Below, one piece after another: positions 8,401 to 17,304 of a stretch of DNA of 64,000 nt. The notes under the pieces are model-generated. The model had not been told where the DNA came from. It saw nothing but the letters and a program-made list of their open reading frames with translations, and ran no database searches. This DNA comes from Oscillospiraceae bacterium (GTDB lineage Bacteria; Bacillota; Clostridia; Oscillospirales; Oscillospiraceae). Location of the stretch: assembly GCA_017397565.1 (NCBI GenBank), contig JAFQIL010000004.1:22574-86573 (forward strand), read 5' to 3'. Each line of letters opens with the position of its first letter. The first letter of the stretch is position 1. The translations under genes were made by a program, and so were the position numbers.

Positions 8401-9900
8401 TTAATTCTCCTCTCGCATAGTGGCAAGTTGCATAATGTTTTCTTGGGTGGCTTCAGAAATGTCCAGCTCTCCGGTCTTGCGGCCTTCACACATAACAATA
8501 ATGCGGTCGCTCATACGCAGAACCTCGGGAAGCTCGGAAGAGATCATGATAATGGATTTTCCCTGCTTGGTCAAATCCTCCATCAAGTGGTAGATCTCAC
8601 TCTTGGCACCGACGTCAATGCCTCGGGTAGGCTCGTCGAAGATGAAGATGTCACAGTTTTTCATCAGCCAACGGGCGATGATAACCTTCTGCTGGTTGCC
8701 GCCGGAAAGGTTTTTCAGCAGCTGCTCCATGGAAGGAGTCTTGGTACGCAGCTTTGCGTTGGTTTGTGCGGAAACTTCGCGCATCTTGCTGTCGTTGATC
8801 AGACCCATGGTGATGTAATCATCCACAGACGCGATGGCGGAGTTTTGTGTAACGGATTTATCCAGCATCAGACCAAAACGCTTCCGGTCTTCGCTGAGGT
8901 AGCAGATGCCGTGCTTAACAGCCTGCTCAGGAGTCTTGATTTTGGCCCGCTTACCGTTGAGGTAGATCTCACCGGTCTGTCTGGGGTCTGCACCGTAAAG
9001 CGCCCGGGCAACCTCGGTACGGCCGGCGCCCATCAGGCCGGCAAAGCCCAGGATCTCGCCCTTACGCAGCTGGAAGCTGACATTCTTGACTTCCTTGCCT
9101 GCGTTGAGGTTTTTAACATCCAAAACAACAGGAGCGCCTTCGGCAACGGCACTGGCTTCTTTTTGCTCACCCATGATGGTACGGCCGACCATCATCTTCA
9201 CGATGTCATCCTTTGTTACATCGGCGGTGTTGACAGTGCCCACGTACTCACCGTCACGCATGACGGTAACACGGTCGGAGATCCGGTTGATCTCATCCAT
9301 ACGGTGAGATATGTAGATCATACCGATGCCCTTGCTGCGCAGATCGTTCATGATCTTGAACAGCTCTTCCACTTCGGGAAGGGTCAAAGCAGCGGTAGGC
9401 TCATCCAGAACCAGCAGCTTGCATTCCCGGGAAACAGCCTTGGCGATTTCCACCATCTGCTGCTTACCGACAGTCAGATCACCCAGCTTGGTAGCGGGGT
9501 TGATCTTAACGCCCATTTTATCAAAGAGGCGCTGTGCGTCAGCTTCCATCTTTTTGTCATCAATAAAGAAGCCCTTTCTGGCCTCTCTGCCGATGAACAT
9601 ATTCTGGGCAACCGTCAGATGGCCCATCATGTTCAGCTCCTGGTGGATCACGCTGATACCGGCATCCTGGGATTCCGCGATGTTGTTGAAGTTGACTTCC
9701 TTGCCAAACAATTCAACATTGCCGCCGTCCCGCTTGTGGATACCACAGAGCACCTTAATTAATGTGGATTTACCGGCACCGTTTTCTCCCATCAGCGCAT
9801 GAACCTCACCGGCGCGCAATTCAAAATTGACACCGTTCAGAGCATGAACACCGGAGAAATATTTCTGGATGCCTTGCATCTTCAGAATTGTTTCACCCAT
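8401..9900 (-). CDS. Sugar ABC transporter ATP-binding protein, RbsA/MglA type
   Basis: A 499-residue protein made of two fused ABC domains. The first has Walker A GENGAGKST, signature-region TVGKQQMVEIAKA and Walker B LLVLDEPTAAL. The second has a degenerate Walker A (GLMGAGRTE), signature LSGGNQQKV and Walker B IFIFDEPTRGID. This asymmetry is normal for RbsA. It is the first gene of the leftward operon, just downstream of an operator-like palindrome at 10003-10016. Confidence 0.92.
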   Translation of the reverse strand: MGETILKMQGIQKYFSGVHALNGVNFELRAGEVHALMGENGAGKSTLIKVLCGIHKRDGGNVELFGKEVNFNNIAESQDAGISVIHQELNMMGHLTVAQNMFIGREARKGFFIDDKKMEADAQRLFDKMGVKINPATKLGDLTVGKQQMVEIAKAVSRECKLLVLDEPTAALTLPEVEELFKIMNDLRSKGIGMIYISHRMDEINRISDRVTVMRDGEYVGTVNTADVTKDDIVKMMVGRTIMGEQKEASAVAEGAPVVLDVKNLNAGKEVKNVSFQLRKGEILGFAGLMGAGRTEVARALYGADPRQTGEIYLNGKRAKIKTPEQAVKHGICYLSEDRKRFGLMLDKSVTQNSAIASVDDYITMGLINDSKMREVSAQTNAKLRTKTPSMEQLLKNLSGGNQQKVIIARWLMKNCDIFIFDEPTRGIDVGAKSEIYHLMEDLTKQGKSIIMISSELPEVLRMSDRIIVMCEGRKTGELDISEATQENIMQLATMREEN

Positions 9901-10002
9901 TCAACATCACCTTTCTCAATTCGCTTCAAAACAATACAACATTCCTCGTCAACAAGGGGAGGAAGTTGCCTGTGGAAGTCTTGTTAGGGAAAATCGACAA
10001 AC

Positions 10003-10016
10003 GCGAAACGATTCGC
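10003..10016. promoter_or_regulatory. Operator-like palindrome O1 (GCGAAACGATTCGC)
   Basis: This 14-base site differs by one base from the core of the palindrome at 10208-10231. It lies about 100 bases upstream of the importer operon, beside a TTATAAT sequence (10017-10023) that can serve either strand. A LacI-family protein is encoded next door, so I infer that it represses the importer operon here. The 9901-10252 interval holds nothing else apparent beyond this, a promoter and the second operator. Confidence 0.65.
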
Positions 10017-10146
10017 TTATAATACTTGCACAAAATCACTGTCTAATTATGGAAAAATGCACATATGAAACCGAATCACCAAGCGTCTTCTTGTATACTA
10101 TAATAAACTTTGCTAAAAAAATCAAGTTATTTTTTAATTTTTTGTA

Positions 10147-10175
10147 TTGACAGCACAAAAATGTTCTTATATTAT
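10147..10175 (+). promoter_or_regulatory. Probable promoter of the lacI-type gene
   Basis: TTGACA (10147-10152) and TATTAT (10170-10175) are separated by 17 bases, close to the sigma-A consensus. The predicted start, about 10182, lies just upstream of the 24-bp palindrome, which would therefore sit in the early transcribed region. Confidence 0.65.
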
Positions 10176-10207
10176 AATGTTACAAAATCTAGTGGCCATT
10201 TGTGATT

Positions 10208-10231
10208 TTATCGCGAATCGATTCGCGATAA
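10208..10231. promoter_or_regulatory. Perfect 24-bp operator palindrome O2
   Basis: A 24-base perfect palindrome with central TCGCGAATCGATTCGCGA, 22 bases before the start of the LacI-family gene. The central CG and the shape match LacI-family operators. With O1 it forms a pair about 200 bases apart that could support looping and autoregulation. Confidence 0.75.
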
Positions 10232-10252
10232 GACAGGGAGGAGGAGCAAAAT

Positions 10253-11230
10253 ATGCATACGATCAAGGATGTTGCCCGCCTGGCCGGCGTTTCTCCCTCC
10301 ACGATCTCTAAATATTTGAATGGCGGCAATGTGCGGGAAGAGAACGCGAAAGCTATCCGGGATGCCATTGCGGCTTTGGATTACCGGGTCAATCCCTTTG
10401 CCCGAAGTTTGAAGACTCAGCGCAGCCGTGCCATTGGTATTTTGCTTCCGGATATCTCGGCTCCGTTTTTCGGAACCGTTGTAACGGCCTTGGATAAAAC
10501 CCTTCGGGAACGGGGGTATCACACACTGATCTCCTGCTACAGCGCAAACCATGCTTTGGAACGGGAGAATCTCCGTTACCTTCTTTCCACCGGTGTGGAC
10601 GGTTTGGTATACATACCGGAGGATCTCTCTGCGGAAGAATTTTATGAACTGACAGCCAATTACAGCGTGCCTGCCGTACAGATCGACAGAGTGATTCAGG
10701 GGGTAGCCAGTGATGCTGTTCTTGTTAACAATGCCGATGCGGTATATGCCGCGACTGCTGAGCTGATTCGTCGGGGACACCATCGGATCGGTCTGATCAG
10801 CGGTCCAAAATCGGTTTCTTCCGCAAAGGAACGGCAGGTGGGTTTTTTAAGAGCCCTTTCTGACTATGACATTCTGTTTGATGAAGAGCTGTTTTTCAGC
10901 AACGAACATACTTTTGCCACCGGATATCAGGGCTGCGAGGCGCTGCTTTCTTTGAAAAACAAGCCAACCGCTATCATCTCTACCAATTATGATATTACCA
11001 TCGGTTTGGTCACGGCTATTCGTGACATGGGCTTGCATATTCCGGAAGATGTAGATGTATTCGGCTTTGACTGTAAGGATGTCTGCACTATGATGAAATC
11101 TCCCATCCCGGTTGTTTATCAGCCGGAACAAAAGATCGGGCAGACAGCCGCCAATTATCTCATCGAGCGGCTGCAGGGGTACAACGGTCAACCAAGGACG
11201 ACCCGGCTGGAATGCAGCATCATGCTGTAA
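10253..11230 (+). CDS. LacI-family transcriptional regulator of the sugar locus
   Basis: A 325-residue regulator. Residues 3-22 form the helix-turn-helix (TIKDVARLAGVSPSTISKYL), followed by the hinge helix region (VNPFARSLKTQRS) and a periplasmic-binding-like effector domain (AIGILLPDISAPFFG to the C-terminus). ATG is preceded by GGGAGGAGG. It stands between the divergent importer operon and fucI. The palindromes at 10003 and 10208 are its likely targets, and the inducer is probably the sugar or its isomer. Confidence 0.9.
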   Translation: MHTIKDVARLAGVSPSTISKYLNGGNVREENAKAIRDAIAALDYRVNPFARSLKTQRSRAIGILLPDISAPFFGTVVTALDKTLRERGYHTLISCYSANHALERENLRYLLSTGVDGLVYIPEDLSAEEFYELTANYSVPAVQIDRVIQGVASDAVLVNNADAVYAATAELIRRGHHRIGLISGPKSVSSAKERQVGFLRALSDYDILFDEELFFSNEHTFATGYQGCEALLSLKNKPTAIISTNYDITIGLVTAIRDMGLHIPEDVDVFGFDCKDVCTMMKSPIPVVYQPEQKIGQTAANYLIERLQGYNGQPRTTRLECSIML

Positions 11231-11259
11231 AAATGTATGAAGACGCGGTAACGTGTTTT

Positions 11260-11297
11260 TATAATATGTATTTCAATCACCGTAATGCTGTTACGGT
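11260..11297 (+). promoter_or_regulatory. -10 element and inverted repeat before fucI
   Basis: TATAAT at 11260-11265 is followed by an inverted repeat ACCGTAA-5 bases-TTACGGT (11279-11297). No good -35 is seen, which fits an activated promoter. The repeat could be an operator for another regulator or a leader hairpin; it does not resemble the 10208 palindrome. Confidence 0.45.
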
Positions 11298-11318
11298 AGA
11301 AAACTAGGAGGAATTATT

Positions 11319-13148
11319 ATGGCAAAGAACAGATACGTTGGCGATTACCCCGTAATCGGTATTCGCCCCATTGTTGACGGCCGTCGTGGCCCCATGATGC
11401 TTCGGGAATCTCTGGAGCCGTTGGTTTGGGCTATGGCTGAGTCCGCAAAAAAACTGTTTGAGGAAAACCTTTTCTACTCCAACGGTGAGCCTGTGAAGGT
11501 TGTTATGGCCGACACCTGCATTGGCCGTGTACCCGAGGCTGCTGCCTGTGCCAATAAGTTTAAGAAGGAAGGCGTTTCCATCACGCTGTCCGTTACCCCC
11601 TGCTGGTGCTATGGCTCTGAGACTATGGATATGGATCCGCATACCATCAAGGGTGTTTGGGGCTTCAACGGCACCGAGCGTCCCGGCGCTGTGTATCTGG
11701 CAGCTGTTTTGGCCGGTCATGCCCAGAAGGGTCTGCCCGCCTTTGGCATCTACGGTCATGAAGTTCAGGACCGTGACCAGGTTACTCAGATCCCCGAGGA
11801 TGTTAAGGAAAAGCTGCTGCGCTTTGGCCGCGCCGCTGTTGCTGTAGCCACCATGCGCGGTAAGTCCTACCTGCAGATCGGCTCTCAGTGCATGGGCATT
11901 GCCGGTTCTATCATGGATCAGGATATGCTGGAGACCTACTTCGGCATGCGTGTTGAGTCCGTGGATGAGGTTGAGATCCTGCGCCGCATGGAAGAGGGCA
12001 TCTATAACGAGGAAGAATTCCAGAAGGCTTTGGCCTGGACCAAGGAGCACTGCAAGGAAGGCCGGGACGACAATCCCGAGTCTGTCAACTTCCTGGGCGA
12101 AGAGCGCCGCATCAAGTTCACTCCCGAGGAGAAAGAAAAGCAGTGGGAGTTCACCGTTAAGATGTACTGCATCATTAAGGATCTGATGGCCGGCAATCAG
12201 AATCTGCCCGATCAGTTCGAGGAAGAGAAGGTTGGTCACAACGCCATCGCCGGTGGCTTCCAGGGCCAGCGTCAGTGGACCGACCATTGGCCCAACTGCG
12301 ACTACCCCGAGGCACTGCTTTCTTCCACCTTCGACTACGAAGGCGCCCGTGAGCCCTACACCCTGGCTACCGAGAACGATATTCTCAACGGCATGGGTAT
12401 GCTGATGATGCGTCTGCTGACCCACCGTGCCCAGATCTTTGCTGACGTCCGTACTTACTGGTCCGGCGAGGCTACCGAGCGTGTTACCGGCTATAAGCTG
12501 GAGGGCAAAGCTGCTGAGTCCAACGGTATCATCCATCTGCTGAACTCCGGTGCAGCTTGCCTGGATGCTTCCGGTGTCTGCACCGATGAAAACGGTAATG
12601 CCATCATGAAGAAGTGGTGGGAAGTCACCGAGGAAGATATCAAGAAGATGACCGACGCTACTGTTTGGTGCGAGGCCGGCTTCGACAACTTCCGTGGCGG
12701 CGGATACTCCAGCCACTACACCACCAAGGCCGAAATGCCCTGCACCATGATCCGTCTGAACCTGGTGAAGGGTCTGGGCCCCGTGCTGCAGATCGCTGAG
12801 GGCTGGACTGTGAACCTGCCCGACAAGGTTTCCGACACTCTGATGGAGCGTACCAACCCCACCTGGCCCTGCACCTGGTTTGCACCTCGCTGCGACGGCA
12901 AGGAAGGCTCTCCCTTCAAGACCGCTTACGAGGTCATGATGAACTGGGGCGCCAACCACGGCGCTATTTCCTACGGCCACATCGGTGCCGATCTGATTAC
13001 CATGTGCTCCATGCTGCGCATCCCCGTGTGCATGCACAATGTTCCCGAGGACGAGATCTACCGTCCCGCTTGCTGGAATGCATTCGGCATGGATAAGGAA
13101 GGCCAGAACTACCGCGCCTGTGCCACCTACGGTCCTATGTACAAGTAA
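11319..13148 (+). CDS. fucI: L-fucose isomerase
   Basis: A 609-residue protein with recognisable similarity along its whole length to E. coli FucI (591 residues). FucI is a manganese-dependent hexameric enzyme converting L-fucose to L-fuculose and also D-arabinose to D-ribulose. The metal and catalytic residues are in place: Glu352 in ATENDILNG, Asp376 in FADVRTYW and His547 in NWGANHG, equivalent to E337, D361 and H528. TPCWCYGSETMDMDP and GFNGTERPGAVYLAA are family signatures. ATG follows AGGAGG. A terminator hairpin separates it from fucU. Confidence 0.96.
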   Translation: MAKNRYVGDYPVIGIRPIVDGRRGPMMLRESLEPLVWAMAESAKKLFEENLFYSNGEPVKVVMADTCIGRVPEAAACANKFKKEGVSITLSVTPCWCYGSETMDMDPHTIKGVWGFNGTERPGAVYLAAVLAGHAQKGLPAFGIYGHEVQDRDQVTQIPEDVKEKLLRFGRAAVAVATMRGKSYLQIGSQCMGIAGSIMDQDMLETYFGMRVESVDEVEILRRMEEGIYNEEEFQKALAWTKEHCKEGRDDNPESVNFLGEERRIKFTPEEKEKQWEFTVKMYCIIKDLMAGNQNLPDQFEEEKVGHNAIAGGFQGQRQWTDHWPNCDYPEALLSSTFDYEGAREPYTLATENDILNGMGMLMMRLLTHRAQIFADVRTYWSGEATERVTGYKLEGKAAESNGIIHLLNSGAACLDASGVCTDENGNAIMKKWWEVTEEDIKKMTDATVWCEAGFDNFRGGGYSSHYTTKAEMPCTMIRLNLVKGLGPVLQIAEGWTVNLPDKVSDTLMERTNPTWPCTWFAPRCDGKEGSPFKTAYEVMMNWGANHGAISYGHIGADLITMCSMLRIPVCMHNVPEDEIYRPACWNAFGMDKEGQNYRACATYGPMYK

Positions 13149-13157
13149 TTCGCAACA

Positions 13158-13188
13158 AAAAAGTGGCGGTCGCAAGACCGCCACTTTT
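13158..13188 (+). terminator. Terminator between fucI and fucU
   Basis: A long perfect stem (AAGTGGCGGTC with GACCGCCACTT) followed by a short T run. It would end most fucI transcripts or act as an intercistronic attenuator, since fucU has its own strong ribosome site just after it. Confidence 0.75.
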
Positions 13189-13217
13189 CCCAATGATTAT
13201 TTCAGGAGGTTTTGATT

Positions 13218-13664
13218 ATGCTGAAAAATATCCCTGCCATTCTGTCTCCCGAGCTTCTGAAGGTTCTTTCCGAAATGGGTCACTCTGACCGCATCTGCAT
13301 CGGTGACGGCAATTTCCCCGGCGCTTCCATGGCCAAGGCCAAGAATGCCATTTTCCTCCGTGCGGACGGTCACGGCGTTCCCGAGATCCTGGATGCTATT
13401 TTGCAGGTGTTCCCTCTGGATACCTATGTGGAGCAGCCTGCTATCCTGATGGAGAAGATGGATTGCGATAAGGATCTGGTGATCCCTGTTTGGGACGAGT
13501 ATAAGTCCATCATCGCAAAATATGATGACCGTGGCGCTGCCTGCGTTGGAAACATCGACCGCTTCAAGTTCTACGACGAGGCCAAGGACTGCTACTGCAT
13601 CCTGCAGACCGGTGAAACTGCCATCTACGCCAATATTATCCTCCAGAAGGGCGTTATTAAATAA
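13218..13664 (+). CDS. fucU: L-fucose mutarotase (RbsD/FucU family)
   Basis: A 148-residue protein starting MLKNIPAILSPELLKVLSEM. The ATG at 13218 is preferred over an upstream TTG because AGGAGGT lies 9 bases before it. The family motif EMGHSDRICIGDGNFP holds the catalytic His, and NIDRFKFYDEAKDCYCI is the conserved C-terminal part. It interconverts the alpha and beta anomers of L-fucose to feed FucI. Confidence 0.92.
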   Translation: MLKNIPAILSPELLKVLSEMGHSDRICIGDGNFPGASMAKAKNAIFLRADGHGVPEILDAILQVFPLDTYVEQPAILMEKMDCDKDLVIPVWDEYKSIIAKYDDRGAACVGNIDRFKFYDEAKDCYCILQTGETAIYANIILQKGVIK

Positions 13665-13666
13665 GT

Positions 13667-14593
13667 ATGGATAAGGTAATATCCGTGATCCAAACAGCCC
13701 TGCCGGTGTTTTTGGCGCTGGGGCTGGGAATGCTGTGCCGCAGCCGAAATTTCCTCAGCAGGGACGGTGTGGATGCCTTAAAAAAGGTGGTCATCAATTT
13801 GACATTGCCTTTTGTTCTGCTGAGCGCCTTTGCCACGGCAGAATATTCTGCCGCTGCTTTGATATTGCCAACGCTGATGTTTTTGATCTGCTGTCTGGCT
13901 CTTGGGTTGGGCTTTTTGGCAGTGCGCATTTTCCGGGTCAAGGGCAGATTGATCCCGTTTCTGTTTTCCGGCTTCGAGGCCGGTATGCTGGGCTATGCCC
14001 TGTTTGTGCTGCTGTTTCCGAATGTGAAGGTGTCATCCTTCGCACTTCCCGATATCGGTCAGACGCTGTTTGTCTTTACCCTGTATAAGATCCTGCTTTC
14101 CGGCAAACGGGACTTTAAAAGGATCGCCAGGGATATGGCGACAACTCCGATCCTGTGGGCCGTTGCCGCCGGTGTTCTGATCGGTGCCACCGGTCTTTAC
14201 GGAAAAATGGAACAATGGGGTGTCAGCGGCGTGTTCAACGCCTGTACGGATTTCCTGTCCGCACCCACCGGGATGATCATTCTGCTGACGGTGGGCTATG
14301 ATTTGGTGATCCGGGAAATTCCCTGGAAGAAGACAGCCGGTATGATCGCCATGCGTTTGGTGATTATGGCTCTCTGCTTTGGTGCTTCAGTGGCGCTGAA
14401 CCGGACATTGCTGAAGGGTGTGCTTTTTGAGGGCGCGATGCTGCTGATGCTGATCCTGCCGCCTCCCTATGTGATCCCTGTGTTTGCCGATGAACCGACC
14501 GAGCGTGTCCAGGTCTCTTCTGCACTATCGGCAATGACATTGGTAACCATTATTTTGTTTGCTGTGTGCTCCGTGGTTGTGGGCATCCTTTAG
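13667..14593 (+). CDS. AEC-family transporter (auxin-efflux-carrier-like permease)
   Basis: A 308-residue protein with about ten hydrophobic segments, the AEC/Mem_trans pattern (NLTLPFVLLSAF, GFEAGMLGYALF, LPPPYVIPVFAD). It begins two bases after fucU, so it belongs to the same transcript. AEC proteins move organic anions. In a fucose-type locus a plausible job is export or import of a fermentation product such as lactate, which is inference only. A bidirectional terminator follows. Confidence 0.82.
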   Translation: MDKVISVIQTALPVFLALGLGMLCRSRNFLSRDGVDALKKVVINLTLPFVLLSAFATAEYSAAALILPTLMFLICCLALGLGFLAVRIFRVKGRLIPFLFSGFEAGMLGYALFVLLFPNVKVSSFALPDIGQTLFVFTLYKILLSGKRDFKRIARDMATTPILWAVAAGVLIGATGLYGKMEQWGVSGVFNACTDFLSAPTGMIILLTVGYDLVIREIPWKKTAGMIAMRLVIMALCFGASVALNRTLLKGVLFEGAMLLMLILPPPYVIPVFADEPTERVQVSSALSAMTLVTIILFAVCSVVVGIL

Positions 14594-14597
14594 GAAA

Positions 14598-14703
14598 AAA
14601 TTCTCCGGTTAAACCGGAGAATTTCAGTCTGTCGAAAAAGCCCAGCTTTCGCTGAGCTTTTACGACAGACTGGGGCGTGTTGCGTTATGAACGCAACACG
14701 CCC
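14598..14703. terminator. Three consecutive hairpins between convergent genes
   Basis: Stems at 14598-14624 (13 bp, AT-rich base, terminator of the rightward operon), 14625-14672 (CAGTCTGTCG outer stem with an inner stem) and 14673-14703 (14 bp, GGGCGTGTTGCGTT with its complement). They fill the gap between the AEC and DHHW genes and should stop transcription from both sides. Confidence 0.7.
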
Positions 14704-14708
14704 GTTGT

Positions 14709-15815
14709 TCATTTTAGCGTAGAGCTGCTGTTGAGAACCAAGGTGCTGTACAGGAACAGAACATCTTCCTGACCGGTAAATTCTATGAAGCGGTCTAAAA
14801 AGGCACTGCTGACATAGCGGATGTCCACCAGCACCACCTCGCTGTAGGCTTCCGCCAGGAGAGGCGCAAGGCTGGAACCGAAGGAGTCCCGGAACAGGAT
14901 CAGCCGCTTCCCGGAGGTGTTGGCCGGATTCTGAATGGTCAAAATGGCCTGAGAGCCGGACAGGAAGATCTCATAAGGATCTTGGCTTTCAAACCGATCC
15001 AAGTCGTAAACAGAACCTGTTTTGCCGGTTTCTGTGTTGTATACCGTGCAGTTTTCCAAAACGGAATTGGTCAGATAGTAAAGACTTTCCGGTTTGGTGG
15101 GGAGGGCGGATTGACCGCTGTAAACACCGTAAAACGGATACAGTTCCTTCACGGTATAGTTTTTGGAAAGCTGATCCCCAATTCCCATGGCGTTGCCAAG
15201 GGTCTGCACCACATCGGAAAGCTGCTCCTGCCGCCAATGGGTGTCAGTCTTGTAATAATCCTCTATGGTAAGCGTATCAAAAATATCTATATAGGTCATG
15301 TCATTAAGATTGGCTTCCATGGTTTGGATAAGCTTTTCGTAATCCATGACAGGACGCTTGTCCGCCAGAAAATAGTTTTTGTCCGGGATGACAGAATAGA
15401 AAACCTTGTGGTTTCCGTCCTTGAAGTATTTGTTCCGGATAAATTGCATCCGGTCAATGACATGAGAAAGGCTGCTTTCATTCAAGGGATAGTCGAGCTT
15501 TCCCAGATAGCCGTCAGCTTCGTAGTAGCCGTTGTTATCGTTACGGCCTAAAAGGTTTGTGTGAATAAACGCCTTCAGATTGCGAAAAGAATCCCGCAGG
15601 GGAAACTGATCCACGGTATAGCTTTCAAATGCGGGGAAGAAATTTCCGCTGAGAAGTTTGTCCGAAGAATATTCGGGCATCTGCGCCAGGGGGCGCCGCT
15701 CCGAATCGGAAACAGCGGTGCTTTCCTGGGTCAGACAGAAGAAGCTGATAACCCCCGTCAGTACCAAAAAGGTCAGCATCACAGCGATGTGTTTGATTTT
15801 ATCAGTCATAAGCAT
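14709..15815 (-). CDS. DHHW-family (AlgJ/AlgX-like) extracytoplasmic acyltransferase partner
   Basis: A 368-residue protein with one N-terminal membrane segment (about residues 10-28) and an external SGNH-like domain. The family motif is seen as KTDTHW, and a Ser-containing block (LFRDSFGSSLAPLLAE) contains the expected nucleophile region. Partners of MBOAT proteins move acyl groups onto surface polysaccharides. It starts 6 bases after the MBOAT stop codon, so both are made from one transcript. The glycan acceptor is unknown. Confidence 0.82.
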   Translation of the reverse strand: MLMTDKIKHIAVMLTFLVLTGVISFFCLTQESTAVSDSERRPLAQMPEYSSDKLLSGNFFPAFESYTVDQFPLRDSFRNLKAFIHTNLLGRNDNNGYYEADGYLGKLDYPLNESSLSHVIDRMQFIRNKYFKDGNHKVFYSVIPDKNYFLADKRPVMDYEKLIQTMEANLNDMTYIDIFDTLTIEDYYKTDTHWRQEQLSDVVQTLGNAMGIGDQLSKNYTVKELYPFYGVYSGQSALPTKPESLYYLTNSVLENCTVYNTETGKTGSVYDLDRFESQDPYEIFLSGSQAILTIQNPANTSGKRLILFRDSFGSSLAPLLAEAYSEVVLVDIRYVSSAFLDRFIEFTGQEDVLFLYSTLVLNSSSTLK

Positions 15816-15820
15816 TCACC

Positions 15821-17224
15821 TTAGAAACGGAAATACAGGAAGGGGTTGAAAGAGCCGTCTACCAAATAGGCGGTGACAACCAGCAATAGCCCAGCCAGGA
15901 ACACCGGCTCTAAAAGGTTGAGGATTTTATGCCCGGTGGTGTGGCTTTTGATTTTGCCAACGATCAGCTTTGGGATCGGGGTAGCGCCAATCAAAGCGAG
16001 CACCAAAATCCAGCCAAAGCTTCTCAGCTGATAGAGAGCCTCCCGACTCACCATGGGAAGTCCACCGGACCCAAACAGACCGCCAATGTCAGAAAATGCT
16101 TGCCCCATACTGCTGGCATTAAAAATAACAAAGCTGATCATCACCAAAAACAATACATAGATATGGGAAAGAAAAGCGGGCAGCTTCTTTAGCCATGCGC
16201 CAAGGAAGAATTTCTCCAAAACCAGGAAAAACCCAAAAAACAGTCCCCAAATGATAAAGTTCCAGGCCGCGCCGTGCCAAAAACCGGTCAGCAGCCAAAC
16301 AATCAGGATGTTGCGCAGCCATTTTCCTTTGCTGACCCGGTTGCCCCCCAGAGGGATATACACATAGTCCCGGAACCAGGAGCCCAAGGACATGTGCCAC
16401 CGCCGCCAAAACTCGGAAATACTTTTGGAAATGAAGGGGTAGTTGAAGTTTTCCAGGAAACGAAAACCAAACAGCTTTCCAAGGCCAATGGCCATATCGG
16501 AGTAGCCGGAAAAATCAAAGTAAATGTGCAGGGAAAATCCGATGGCATAAAGCCAGAAAAAGAGCACACTTTGATCAGAAGATCTGCGGAAAATGTCACA
16601 AAGCTCACCCAGCTGATTGGCGATCAGAACCTTTTTCCCAAGTCCTATCAAAAAACGGGAAATGCCGGCAGAAAACTTTTCTACAGAGTGGGTACGCCCG
16701 GAAAGATCCTCTTCTACCGTGGTGTAACGCACAATAGGACCGGCGATGAGCTGGGGAAACAACGCCACATAGGTGGCAAGGGAGATGAAATTTTTCTGTA
16801 CCTGAGCATCCCCACGGTAGACATCCACGGTATAGCTCAGGGTTTGGAAGGTGTAAAAGCTGATGCCAATGGGAAGCGCCAAGCCCAAAAGGGGCAGATC
16901 AAGCCCGGATATGGCATTCAGATTCTCCAAAAAGAAATCCGAATACTTGAAAAAGCCCAGCATAGCAAGGCTGGTGATAATGGAGGACCATAAAAAGACC
17001 TTCGATAAGGGCTTCCCCCGGAATCGGTGGATCAGAAGTCCGTGGATATAGGAGGACACACAGGCTCCGATCATTAACAGCACATACACCGGTTCTCCGT
17101 AAAAATAGAAAAACAGACTGGCGATCAGCAGAACGAGGTTTTTGCCTCTTTTCGGCACCAGAAAATAAATTGCCAGTATCAAAGGCAAAAAATAGTATAG
17201 AAACGGAATGCTGGAAAATAGCAT
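15821..17224 (-). CDS. MBOAT-family O-acyltransferase (AlgI/DltB-like)
   Basis: A 467-residue multi-pass membrane protein beginning MLFSSIPFLYYFLPLILAIY, the usual AlgI-type start. The ATG at 17224 with AAAGGAAG upstream is preferred over an in-frame TTG 21 bases earlier. YFDFSGYSDMAIGLGKLFGF, FWRRWHMSLGSWFRDYVYIP and the catalytic-His segment TGFWHGAAWNF are present. It carries acyl groups across the membrane for transfer to a surface polymer with the DHHW protein downstream. Confidence 0.9.
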   Translation of the reverse strand: MLFSSIPFLYYFLPLILAIYFLVPKRGKNLVLLIASLFFYFYGEPVYVLLMIGACVSSYIHGLLIHRFRGKPLSKVFLWSSIITSLAMLGFFKYSDFFLENLNAISGLDLPLLGLALPIGISFYTFQTLSYTVDVYRGDAQVQKNFISLATYVALFPQLIAGPIVRYTTVEEDLSGRTHSVEKFSAGISRFLIGLGKKVLIANQLGELCDIFRRSSDQSVLFFWLYAIGFSLHIYFDFSGYSDMAIGLGKLFGFRFLENFNYPFISKSISEFWRRWHMSLGSWFRDYVYIPLGGNRVSKGKWLRNILIVWLLTGFWHGAAWNFIIWGLFFGFFLVLEKFFLGAWLKKLPAFLSHIYVLFLVMISFVIFNASSMGQAFSDIGGLFGSGGLPMVSREALYQLRSFGWILVLALIGATPIPKLIVGKIKSHTTGHKILNLLEPVFLAGLLLVVTAYLVDGSFNPFLYFRF

Positions 17225-17253
17225 AAAGGCTTGCTTCCTTTCCAAGTGGTAAA

Positions 17254-17283
17254 GCGGGCGGTAACATCTTCGTTACCGCCCGC
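17254..17283 (-). terminator. Terminator between lipoprotein and MBOAT genes
   Basis: A 12-bp GC-rich stem (GCGGGCGGTAAC with its complement), with TTT after it on the minus strand. It suggests that the lipoprotein gene ends separately from the MBOAT-DHHW pair, or that the pair is expressed by read-through. Confidence 0.65.
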
Positions 17284-17304
17284 TTGTTGGGAGGTCAAAT
17301 TGTA

